From Schistosoma mansoni (taxonomy: Eukaryota > Platyhelminthes > Trematoda > Strigeidida > Schistosomatidae), in assembly GCF_000237925.1 (NCBI RefSeq), contig NC_031498.1:23033738-23097737 (forward strand): a stretch of DNA of 64,000 bases, read 5' to 3'. Positions 22,181-32,900 of this stretch are shown here, one piece after another. The notes below the pieces were generated by a model. The model ran no database searches. It saw only the letters and a list, made by a program, of their open reading frames with translations, and had not been told where the DNA came from. Each line of letters begins with the position of its first letter. The first letter of the stretch is position 1. The position numbers and the translations under genes are program-made.

Positions 22181-22362
22181 TTTTTCTCGCCTATTTCATA
22201 CTTTTTATCCTCAAGCAACCTTACATGTTCACATATTTGTTTTTTAAAAAAAACAACAACTGATAACCCTTGAAACTAGTTATTCAGTCATCCCTTTTAA
22301 TTATTGAATTTTATGATATATGTTTCCATACTAATAGGGTTGTAATTAGTTCATTGTGAACT

Positions 22363-22723
22363 TGTAGTGACCTACTTTTCTCGATGGGGACGTGATTTGT
22401 ATAATGGAAACAATTATTGTTATAACCAATTGTACCAGCGATTGTTTTACTGTACTCGTTTTGTTTAACTGTAACAAAATCACTTTACCTTCCGTTGTCC
22501 ATCTTGTCTATTTGAACTTTCTTACGCTCTGCCTTTTTTGCCTGTACCATTTGACACGTCTCGGTATTCTTTCGATACCACGAGATCGCCAATAAATATA
22601 TATTTTATCTGGACTAATTACAGCCTTCTGGTTTACGATCTATCGAAGGAACCAAGTCGTTTTCGGGCGCATAATCTTACTGTAGTGGTGATCATAGTTC
22701 ATCGAGACTCGACGTCATCTACA
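22363..22723 (+). mobile_element. Solo LTR, TGTAG...CTACA family (copy B)
   Basis: 361 bases from TGTAGTGACC to GTCATCTACA, flanked by AACT on both sides just as in block A. It therefore derives from the same integration, before the block was duplicated. Fossil. Confidence 0.7.
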
Positions 22724-22796
22724 AACTTTTTGAATAGGTTGAATTTATTTTATTCCGCTTGAGGTTGTGTTCCTACATATTGAACCACTAAACACT

Positions 22797-22996
22797 NNNN
22801 NNNNNNNNNNNNNNNNNNNNNNNNNNNNNNNNNNNNNNNNNNNNNNNNNNNNNNNNNNNNNNNNNNNNNNNNNNNNNNNNNNNNNNNNNNNNNNNNNNNN
22901 NNNNNNNNNNNNNNNNNNNNNNNNNNNNNNNNNNNNNNNNNNNNNNNNNNNNNNNNNNNNNNNNNNNNNNNNNNNNNNNNNNNNNNNNNNNNNNNN
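22797..22996. other. Assembly gap (200 N)
   Basis: Exactly 200 N. Block homology to copy A ends somewhere inside. Confidence 0.95.
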
Positions 22997-23410
22997 TTCG
23001 GATAATAATCATGGCAATTACGAAACAAACCGTCTATTTGTTAGGTTTCCGGAGCAAAAACTCTCAGATACCAAACTAAAGACAATGAAATCGAAAGGTC
23101 TGAAGTCGAAGATATAAACAGACAAGTTCAGAAGCTAAGTATAACAAATCCGAAAATGCAGTGAACTTATTGATATTCACTGTAACAGTTTTAATCAGTC
23201 AAATGTCTTCAGTTTTCCTATAGGACAATAAATAACTATTAACTATTCAGAGTCTAATTTTGAAGCGGTTTTGTTCGTCAGCAAAGCTTTCTGACCCTCA
23301 TTGTGTCTGTTACACAAAGGCAAGATCTCGTGTCCTTTCATGTTTGGAAGCTAACTCGAACATAACAAAATTATGTCAGAAGAGGAAAAATTAATTTGCA
23401 GCCGTACATC
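22997..23410. other. Spacer next to gap, nothing recognised
   Basis: No feature of a known family seen. Confidence 0.35.
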
Positions 23411-26285
23411 TGTAGTAGGCATAGAGTCTCAACTGACTATGATCGTCACTACAGGAAAATTACGTGCGAGAAATCGAGTTCGATCCCTCCTTAGGCCAAA
23501 ATCCAGAAGCCAATTGACGGTTATAATAAGATACATTTGTTGGTAATCTCGCAGTATCGAAAGAATACCGAGATCGTGCCAAAGTTTACAAGCGGAACTA
23601 CCGAGCGTATGCGAGTTCGTGCACACCTAAACAAACAAGTACAGTAAAACAATCACTGGTACAATTGGTTATAATAATATTTGCTTCCATTATACCAATC
23701 GTCTTCTCTTCATAACAGTAGGCCATTACAGAAGCAGCCCACTTAAAAGATTTTACACTTTCGATACATGGCGTTTTAGTTCGCGGGACTGATCGGAAAA
23801 AAACGATTGTAGGGTTGACGAACAGGAAGCGATAGTTGATCCTTGAGCTGTCACCGAAGGTCATTCGTTAAGAACGGTACCAGGAGTAACATGCCATATT
23901 TGTTGCTCGAGTTAGCGTGCAACACCAGGATGGTTTGTGTCCATAATCTGAGGATCGGGTTCGTGGGGGTTAGTACCAGAAAGCGCTACAGACGTAGGAC
24001 GTAACCACATCGAATCAAGAAACCACAAGCGACCACAACTACAGGCTTCGAGACCATGCTTATGCGAGACATATTCGGATTTCTTCGTAAGGCTGTTGCA
24101 AAGGTTTGCATACCGAATCAACCCGTATGTCAACATGTGGACAGGTAGATTACTCCAGAGGGAGAGCGACTTGTCGATGCTGTATTCGAGCTGACACCAG
24201 AGGCAGTGTTCGCATATATTCAGATAATCGTTGGACGTAGTCTGATTTACCAAAATTTTACTGCTCCGTGGTGTGAAAAATCCCCAGGCAGACGCAATGT
24301 CATGCCGTATGTAAGCTCAGCAGCGGAAAACTGAATATCTGCCTTTGGGCTAGTTCTGATACTAAAGAGGACTAACGGTAAGGTCCCGTACTAATTGTTG
24401 TTTTCGTGTTCTTGAAGTGCACTTTTAGGTAGTAGAAGTTAACCGAACAGAGGAATTCCTTCCATTATTTGAGTATGGACGGTACGGTGTACTCTATTAT
24501 TGTACATACTTTGTCCTTACAAAGTAAAATACCCTCTTGCTAATAACATGACCTAAGAATTTTATTTTCCGTTTCCCAAGTTGACACTTGTCGGGGCTGA
24601 CTATTATTCCGTTATCAGAAAGGCGGTAGAATAGGAGTGTTAGGTGCTGATAATGCTCATCTACTTTTGATGATGCGATTAGCAGATCATCAATATAGAC
24701 ATGAACAAAATCTAATTCTCGAACTATGCTATCGATAAACCTTTGGAGTGATGCCGTGATATCATGTAGGGGATGGGGTAGCTATCAAAACGTTTAACGC
24801 CCGGTAGTCTCCACATGGTCTCCAACCAGCCCTATCCTTTTTACGTACCATGTGGAGAGTTGGGGCTCAGGGACTGTGAGGAAGACGAATAATACAAGTA
24901 CCTAGTAAATTGTCAAACTCACGTTTAGTGAAAGCTATCATGTCTGGTGCCAGTCTTCGAGTTTTTGCCGTGACTGGGGTCGTCAGGTGACTATGTGGTG
25001 TACTACACGATTAGTCACCGACGGAATCTACTCGAGAGGTTTAGTTAATTTGGGGAATTTCTGGAATAGAGCGTGGAATATATTGTCACGTGAATGAAAT
25101 ACACCTGTGATTCGGTACGCGTTTGTGTGAGCCCTAAGGCCAATGAATTAAATGTTCGTCAAAGTATCGATTAGCTGCAGCCTACGTGAATCGACTAGCA
25201 ATTCATAATGATGTAGGAAATCGATGCCGAGTGTGGCTGTGGAAACATCGGCAATGATGAACGTCCACAGATACTGTCGTTGGTTGCTCAGGTTGACCGT
25301 AAGCTGTGGTGTACCATAGAAAAAATGACTGAGCCATTTGCAGCCCGTAGTCGAAGCATTGCAGCTTCAGACTTACTGTTGCCAATAGGTACGACGGAAA
25401 CTTGGGCACCTGTATCTGCTAGGTACCTAGTGTCATTGCAATAATCGTGCACATAAAATAAACGGCCAACCCGAGGTGAAAGGCCGGCGAGTGTGGCCGC
25501 ATTTACTCGTCGACACAGGTGGTTTCCCATCTTGTATCAGCAGGGGGTCGACAACGACGGGCACCTGACCCAAAAGCACGTGGGAACCAGTACCCGGTTC
25601 CGAAATCTACTTTTGACGTGACTTGAAGAATGCCCGCTTAGGGCGAGTAGTTACGGCTTTACGGAAGTGTGAACTGGCTCAGGGGACGCTGGGTCTTTGT
25701 ATATTTGATCGGCCTCGGAAATCGAGACGGATATGAATAAAGCCATCTCTATCACCTTGTGGCAAACGGTGACTAGCATCGAGGTCTACCTTCGAACGTG
25801 ACGTTGAGGCAACTATACAGTTGTCTCAGGTGCTAGTCCTTGCCAATATCTTTTCTGCTATGAGGGCCACCTGAATAAGTGGTGTATCCTCGAGCAGAGC
25901 AGCAATCGTTGGTTGTATATGTTCTGTTAGAGATTCGAGCCATAATTATTTAACGGTTTCGAGATCGGCTATCGTGGGTCCTGAGAGGGACTGCAGACGC
26001 GTGAGATGATGGTTCGGTCTAACATCACCCAGGGGATGACGTGCTAATAATGTCTTCAAGCGGTCCTCCCTCGATGAAAGGAAATGTCTGCGGATCTCCT
26101 CCTTGAGACGATCGTAAACGTCAGATACATTGAGGTTGAGGACAACCTCACGAACAGCAGCAATGTGATAACCAGGTAAATTTTCCAGAGTGTAAGCGTA
26201 CTTCTGCCGCATGAATATGTTCTCTTCGGTGTACATAATCTGAGCGAGGTGCAAAGTTAAAGACTGTATTCAAGCTGCTTCTGTT
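23411..26285 (-). mobile_element. Old Ty3/gypsy retrotransposon copy (fossil)
   Basis: Minus-strand remains in the expected order: gag-like peptide with 'VYDRLKEEIRRHFLSSRE' (about 25950-26254), protease with 'YLADTGAQVSVVP' (about 25380-25450), reverse transcriptase traces (about 24450-24950), the integrase C-terminal side with 'LTYGMTLRLPGDF' (about 24270-24350), and an LTR of the TGTAG...CTACA family at 23411-23730. No second LTR was found. It is clearly broken, with many breaks and much less than a full coding length, and looks old. Most similar in style to CsRn1-like elements of flukes. Confidence 0.8.
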
Positions 26286-26552
26286 TGAAAGGCAACCCGG
26301 GATATTTTTGAAGGTTTACAGCAAGTAGCTATCACCGCAACTTCAAAGCTGCTCAGGAAGCTAGACTTCCTTACACAGTCCTACCTCAGATTAAGAGTTG
26401 GTCTGATTTTAAAGTGCAGAGTACTAAGAAGCATTTTTGGATTTGATAAATCCTCTTTCCCTCCTAGTGAGTTAAGAGAACTTATAAGATGCATCAAGCG
26501 GCTTCACAAGCCAGGAATGAATAGAATTTCCGTGACATGCAGGTTTTCATGA
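26286..26552 (+). other. Unrecognised open frame upstream of SPCS3
   Basis: An 88-codon open frame between a stop at 26283-26285 and a TGA at 26550. It has no early ATG. The peptide is helix-rich and basic (contains 'LLRKLDFLTQSYLRLRVG' and 'FPPSELRELIRCIKRLHK'). It could be a lost exon, part of a decayed element or chance; no family was recognised. Confidence 0.25.
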
Positions 26553-26956
26553 CGAGCCAGCAACCCTTGAAAACTATTAGCCGGAGATATCATGATCGCA
26601 CCTTAAATTGACTCATTCATGCAAAATGCTAGACACTTATGAAAGCTTAGAAAAATTGGCTAGCATAAGATGTCAGCCTTTCTGTTCTCAATGTGAAAAT
26701 CTAAATCGATGATTAAGCATTCCATTAATTACCAAAACTTAGGTAGCATACTTAAATTTTCAAGTCACGTAGATTCAAACACTTGCATGCCTTCTGAAAT
26801 AGGCTTCTTGAAGATTTGTCTTCGTTTTGCTGTCATCAAAAATCATGATTTTTTTCATTGACATGGATTTGTTTTAGTAACTCCCTGTATACAATCGAGT
26901 GCTTTATGTCATAATACGCGTCGTAGCGGGTAGATCGTAATAACTTTCGGGGCAAA
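26553..26956 (+). promoter_or_regulatory. Upstream flank of SPCS3
   Basis: Roughly 400 bases before the SPCS3 ATG, without a recognised repeat. It should hold the promoter and 5' UTR. No TATA box or initiator could be assigned with confidence. Confidence 0.3.
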
Positions 26957-27527
26957 ATGCATTCAATCATGACAAGATGTAGTACATTATTGACTCTCAC
27001 TCTCACTGCGTATACTGCACTAATGTTGTTTTGTTTTCTGTCTACTGTAAGCATCAGACCATCAGCTTCTGTTGATATTAACGTTGGTCGTGCGATAGTC
27101 GATCGAGCCGACGATTACACTCTTCACAGCGGTCATCAGAATGATTTGGGTTTAATAACTATTGATTTATCGGTAAGAATCCATTTCGATTAATTTCCTT
27201 CAGTCTTCTTTAGATCACCTGTTCAACTGGAATGTAAAACAGCTGTTTTTATATCTTTCTGCAGAATACAAGTCCGCAGATAACAAACTAAATCAAGTTG
27301 TTTTGTGGGACAAAATCATTAAGCGTGGATCAAAAGCTGAACTGGTGTACAAAAAAATGACCTCAAAGTATTATTTTTGGGATGATGGCTACGGATTAAT
27401 TGGCAATAACAATGTCACCTTGACTTTGTCTTGGAATACTATTCCTAACATTGGTTGGCTCACTTTCGATACTGGTAATGGTTACCACTCGTTTTCATTT
27501 CCCAGTCAATACGTCAATATTAAGTAG
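26957..27527 (+). CDS. SPCS3: Signal peptidase complex subunit 3 (two exons)
   Basis: Exons 26957-27172 and 27204-27527 (stop TAG at 27525), giving 179 residues against 180 in human SPCS3. The 31-base intron has a gtaagaat donor and a ttccttcag acceptor in phase 0. SPCS3/SPC22-23 is the lumenal-facing accessory subunit of the ER signal peptidase, needed for cleavage of secretory signal peptides. Visible features: a single N-terminal membrane segment (residues about 10-32), a lumenal domain with 'DLGLITIDLS', the family hallmark 'FNWNVKQLFLYLSAEY' (79-94), 'LNQVVLWDKII' (101-111), an N-glycosylation sequon NVT at 142-144 within 'NVTLTLSW', and 'GYHSFSFP' near the end. The match is continuous across the intron, which supports the splice sites. 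The gene is intact and converges on DDB1. Confidence 0.95.
27173..27203 (+). other. 31-base micro-intron of SPCS3
   Basis: GT-AG intron. Reading through it would end the frame at an in-frame TAA 21 bases in; removing it restores the conserved 'DLS-SSLDHLFNWNVKQ' junction. Such minute introns near gene 5' ends are a known schistosome feature. Confidence 0.9.
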
Positions 27528-27801
27528 TGGATTCCCCTAGCGTGATTCACTGCGACCCCTGTATTATAAAATGTTCGTATGCTCGTTAGTAATGACCAGC
27601 CAGAATTGATATAGTTTTCTTTGTTAACATATGTATTAAAACTAACTTTTTTACATTATTTTGCTTAAAAACATAAATGTACGACACATATGCTGTCGAC
27701 ATATTATGAAATGTACAATCCAGTTTTTGTTGAACTAGCCTCTTCGTAATGACTATCGTTTCACTGAGCCAGCAGCAGTGCTGGATATGTAACATGTGAT
27801 A

Positions 27802-27807
27802 AATAAA
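27802..27807 (+). terminator. SPCS3 polyadenylation signal
   Basis: AATAAA 275 bases after the SPCS3 stop codon, the first canonical hexamer downstream. Confidence 0.65.
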
Positions 27808-27829
27808 ATGTTTGGGAATGCCTTGAACG

Positions 27830-29928
27830 GTCTTAAGTTCTAGTGGACAACGGTTTTTTTAATTTACACCAAATTGAATTGTACTATAATGAAAATCCAA
27901 TTGTAGGGTCATGCTGTGGTTGAAAAACATGTCTAACTTGCAGTCTCAGTGTTGGGAATGGTTGGAAGAAAGCTAAGAGCGGCCAAACCAAAACGTGGCA
28001 TCAGCTCATAAAGTCACTACCTTCTGGTCTGAGCCATGTCAGTAAATGCAAACTTTACTCCATACCTTTCTAAGAACTAATTCGTTCTCCCTTCATCATA
28101 TCCTTATATGCAATATTTCTCCTATATATTACTACCATTGAAGCAACTGCTTCCATGGATCTTGTGGTAATGAGATATGGCAACCTAGACCGGTGCGTGT
28201 ATGTGTCTTGTCCTTCGTTGTGGCTGACTCAGTAAAAAGCAGTGCGGAACGCACGGCCTAGGTATATTTTTTCATAGGTCGTACGATACTATAACGATTG
28301 TTAGTGCTTACGTTCATCGCTGGGCTCAAGTCACTATTAAGGTACCAAGTATGGTGGCTCGAAGTAGTGTTTCTTGTCCGAACATATCTCCTTGTCTGTA
28401 TTCATACGCTGTTATGGTCTCCAGGATAACCATAGCTGGAGAGGTATTCCGTTCTATCATCTTTAATCAGCCGCTGAATTTTGTTCGAAAGTTTTTTTCT
28501 CAGTAGTTTCACTGAAATCTATGTGTAGGGAAGCGACTTCATTAGCCTTATTCCTTGCTTTCGGCTATTGTTTACTTCGACAGGTTTTCTTTTGACGGTT
28601 GAATTTTCCGCTGAAGCTTTTAGCTGAAATAGCTAAGCTGATTAGTCAAGGATACGGTTTGGTTTAGTCACTTTGTCTTTAAGTTCTTAGAATTTCTGAC
28701 AACTCAATAATCATATGTAGGTACACTGTTTGGAATAATGATTCTTAAGTACCTTAACACTGGTGGTCATTTCAAAAGCGGTACTACCATTAGTCCCACC
28801 GCTCGGACTTGAGATGCCTGGCAACAACAGGGGTGGCCCGTGAACTTCCAACCTCTATGGCTAAAGTATCTGCTCATAACCGTGAGATGTTATTTTACAT
28901 CGTTCCCGAGATGCTTTCTCATGTTACTCCTTAGCGCTAGCGACGAGGTTTGAAGCGTATAAAGAATATTAAGTGATCCGGATGTCACAAGATTCTGCAT
29001 GGTTAGATTGGAGCTGCTATTTGAACTTGATTATCTAAAGGTTATAAAATCATGGGCACTAATCTTCTTCCTCACATGTCCAACCAGGGGTTGTTGGTCG
29101 TTTGAATACCCGATATCACGTATTCATCCTACTCGCTATCAACTTTGTCCTACCACCGTCTAAGTCCCTCTTCGTTCACATCTTCCAAGTATGTAGCTAC
29201 AGCTAGCAAATCGATGAAGTATCCCTGATCTCTAGGAACTTCATTTTTTCATCTGACTGTAGCTAATATGGTTGGGCGTTATGGCCGATCCTCTGTACAT
29301 CTATAGACTTGATGGCAAAGTTTTGCGAATGTATAAATTACATTATATTCGGAAGCTGAACGGTATTTTCTGACTAGATCATAATCGGCAATCCCTAAAC
29401 TAATACGTACCGTCAGACTAGGTTTTAGTTGCTAAATTCGCACTTCTACTGCCATAGTGCGCATACCACAGTACTGCATTGAATGTCCGTGTGAGTATTT
29501 AACCTAAACTAGTCACAATATATCAGTCGAACCGCCTATCCTCATGTCATTATCTGTAAACCCAGTTTCTGAAATGTTTAAGTAAACCTAATACCTCATA
29601 GGACAAGAAAAAATTGGTGTAAACAATATATTTGATTTTTAAAGAAATATAAGCAGTATCCTAACACCAACAATGTAGTGAAGGATGGGACAAAATTTCG
29701 ACAAACTTTATCCTAGTATATTTATATGAGCGTTACATCAAATGAAAGAGTGCATTATTAAAGAGGAAACATGTACAGAATTAAAATGTTTGGGATAATT
29801 AGGTGGAAAAATATCTAGCGGATCTCATCATCAAAGGCAAAAGTAAAGACAATGAATGGTAACAATTGCATCAATATAAATAGATCGATATAAATATTCA
29901 GTATGATTTCTTTGCTACACATTGGTTA
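27830..29928. other. Intergenic region between SPCS3 and DDB1, unclassified
   Basis: About 2.1 kb, less AT-rich than the introns in places, without a protein-like open frame or a repeat shared with the rest of the window. The minus-strand DDB1 3' UTR must start here, but no canonical AATAAA was seen within ~330 bases of its stop. Confidence 0.4.
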
Positions 29929-32900
29929 CTAATGAAGACGTGACATTTCTTCGACAACTTTGACTAAATCTTCCACAGTACACTCTCGTGTTTCAGGATC
30001 AGTAGTACACGTTGAACCAGCAGTTCCGAATTCATTCATGTTTACCTGCAAAATACGAAATTTCGCGTGTTTACGCTTAAAAGAATGCAAACAAAAATAA
30101 CAAGTAAAAATTCAGATTCTGCTTATTAGCCTCGAAGGTAAATAGACAGCATATCGAATTCGTCCCACGCATAAATACATCCCATTATAAAGGATTCCTA
30201 TTTCATTCCCAAGAACAATTACACTGACCCCTCCATATACTCTAGGAGAAATGACTTTTAACAGATAGGCTTGCTGTTTGTACTGGGAGTTTTTGGTATA
30301 ATTCCTACATGCTTGCGTTCCTTATTTCTACATGTTTATTCTGGCTGCTATATTTGGCCCACAATACCGTCTAACGGATTGAGGTTGATGTGTCTGCCAA
30401 TGCCAAGCAGATTCACATACTGTCTAAAACCCAAACAGTATGTAAGGTTCAAAGGCGTAGAAATCTCCCAGTCATGGTCACTTACATAGGTTCCTGATCG
30501 ATCTCGACCGGCAGTCTGCCCCTGCCAACATGATTCAAAACAACAGTTAATGATTTGTTAGGAACTCCATGAGGTCTTGCAGATTGTGGTATGTCTCGTG
30601 TTTCGCTCAACAATTGTGGATGGACACTCATTATTGGTGAGTATACGTGGGAGGTTGGATAGTTCATTGTCAGTGATGTCTTCTGAGCATATTCACCTGG
30701 ACCTTGATGTTAAAGATTGAAATAGTTTTCCTTTCGCAAAAGGGAGTTCGGACCAAGGAAGGATGAGAGGTTGGAACCATTGTTTCTGCACGCCGAGTTT
30801 GGATTTGATTTGGTTGATCGTCAACGACTCAGAAGAGCACAAGTTTTTGATAAAACCTCTCTTCGACCCTTCTACCTTTATTCCGACCTACAACAGTTTG
30901 TACTGAGAGTTGAGATCGGTGGTAGTAGTACTCAAAAAAGTGTAATTGAATTTCGCACAAAAAGTAACACAGAAGAATAGCGCTGATATAAATCAAACCA
31001 GGTCTAATAAAAAAGTGTCTTGCTGCTAGTGCTGACGACAACGTCGAAACACTTCAGTGAAACAACACGCAATTCACTAATTATATAAAGGTCCACTGAA
31101 GTAATACGGATTCCATACAACGGACTATACTGCAAAGTCGTACATGGAGGACAGACCACAGATACATTCCAAGTGAAGACCGGAGTCAAACAAGACTGTT
31201 TACTCTTTCTCTATCTTCTGGTCATTGACTGGGTTACGAATACCTCTCCATTTCACGATAAGTACGGAATACAATAGACAGCTTATATGCAAATAGACGA
31301 TTTGGACTTCGCAGACAACCTAATTCTTCTATCCCATACACACCAACAAATGCACGTCAAGATAAACAGTGCAACAAAAATCTCTACAGCAGTAGGTCTC
31401 AACATACACAAAGGAAAAACCAAGATCCTCAAGTACAACATGAAGAACACCAACCCAATCACACCTTAAGGAGTGAGCATCCTGGGTTCGAATCTCGCAA
31501 GACGAGGTCGTGGGTGAGCACTGCTGAGGAGTTCCACAATAGGACGAAACGGCTGTCCAGTGCTTCCAGGTTTTCCCTGGTGGTCTAGCTTCAATTGACT
31601 CACGCTTTCAACTATGAAAATACTAAATCTCCACAAAAAACCCTTCTGATAATAATATTTTAGACACTATATTAGTGAAGGCCGGAGTCAAACAACACTG
31701 TTTACTCAACCTCTTTCTCTTTCTTATGGTCATTAAAAGGATTATGAAGACCTCTACATCTCACGATAAGTACGGAATACAATAGACAACTTATATGCAA
31801 ATAGACGATTTGGACTTCGCAGATAACCTAATTCTTCTATCCCATACACACCAACAAATGCAGGTCAAGACGAACAGTGCAACAAAAATCTCTACAGCAG
31901 TAGGTCTCAACATACACAAAGGGAAAACCCAGATCCTCAAGTACAACACGAAGAACACCAACCCAATCACACTTCATGGAGAAACTCTGGAAGGTGTAGG
32001 GACTTCCACATACCCGAGCAGCATCATCGACGAACGAGGAGGATCTGATGCACAAGTAAAGGTAAGGGCTGTATTCCTACACCTCAAGAACGTATGGAAC
32101 TCAAAATAACTGTTTATAAACCAAACAACAAAGTCACAATCTTCCATACGAACGTCAAGACATTCCTAATGTACGGAGCTGAAACTTCCAGAACTACCAA
32201 AACCAGCATCAAAAAGATACAAGTATTTATAAACAGTTTTCTACACAAGATACTGAATGTCCATGTACCATCATCAACAGCCTATTATGGGTGAGAGCAA
32301 ATCAGCTTCCAGTTGAAGAGAAGATTAGGAAAAGATGTTGGAAGTGGATAGGACAATATATTGAGGGAAATTACCAAACTGCATCACGAGGTAAGCCCTA
32401 AATTGGAATCCTGAAGGGAAACGGAAAAGAGGGAGGCCAAAGAACACGCTACATCAGGAATCGGAAGCAAACATCAGAGGGACGAATAGTAACTGGAAAG
32501 GATTGTCCAGGATAAAGTTGGATAGAGAATGCTGATGGTTTGCTTATGCTCCTCCATGAGGGGTAACGGGCGTAAGTAAGTAAGTAACTGAAATAATAGT
32601 GTTGATAATTATATAAATTGTAATGATCAAACCAAAAGAATGTTGCATACCGGTATTCGTAAACCTTTGACTAATTTAGCCTTGTCGTCCATGCTTAAAT
32701 CTGTAACTGTTTCAATGAGATCACCATCTACGAAATTATGCGCCATCTTAATTTCGCGATCAGCTTTAAAAGCTCTCCATGTATCATGTGAAAATCCACC
32801 AACAGGTACAACTAGATTTGATAAACGAAACTCGACTTCTTTCAAAAACGCAAATAAAACTGGAGAAACTTGAACAAGAAGCCCTAAACCCCCGTTAACA

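Larger units (their letters stand above)
19420..22796. repeat. Duplicated block, copy B
   Basis: Homologous to 12529-15097 (see copy A). It has two extra parts: 19762-20573, which in A falls in an assembly gap, and about 180 bases at 21757-21937, absent from A. Both ends are bounded by N runs. Confidence 0.8.

Noticed and set aside
27173-27193. SPCS3 exon 1 read through to a stop as a separate small secreted protein
   Set aside because: The hydrophobic N-terminus looks like a signal peptide, but the conserved SPCS3 sequence continues after a 31-base GT-AG intron, so this is one two-exon gene.
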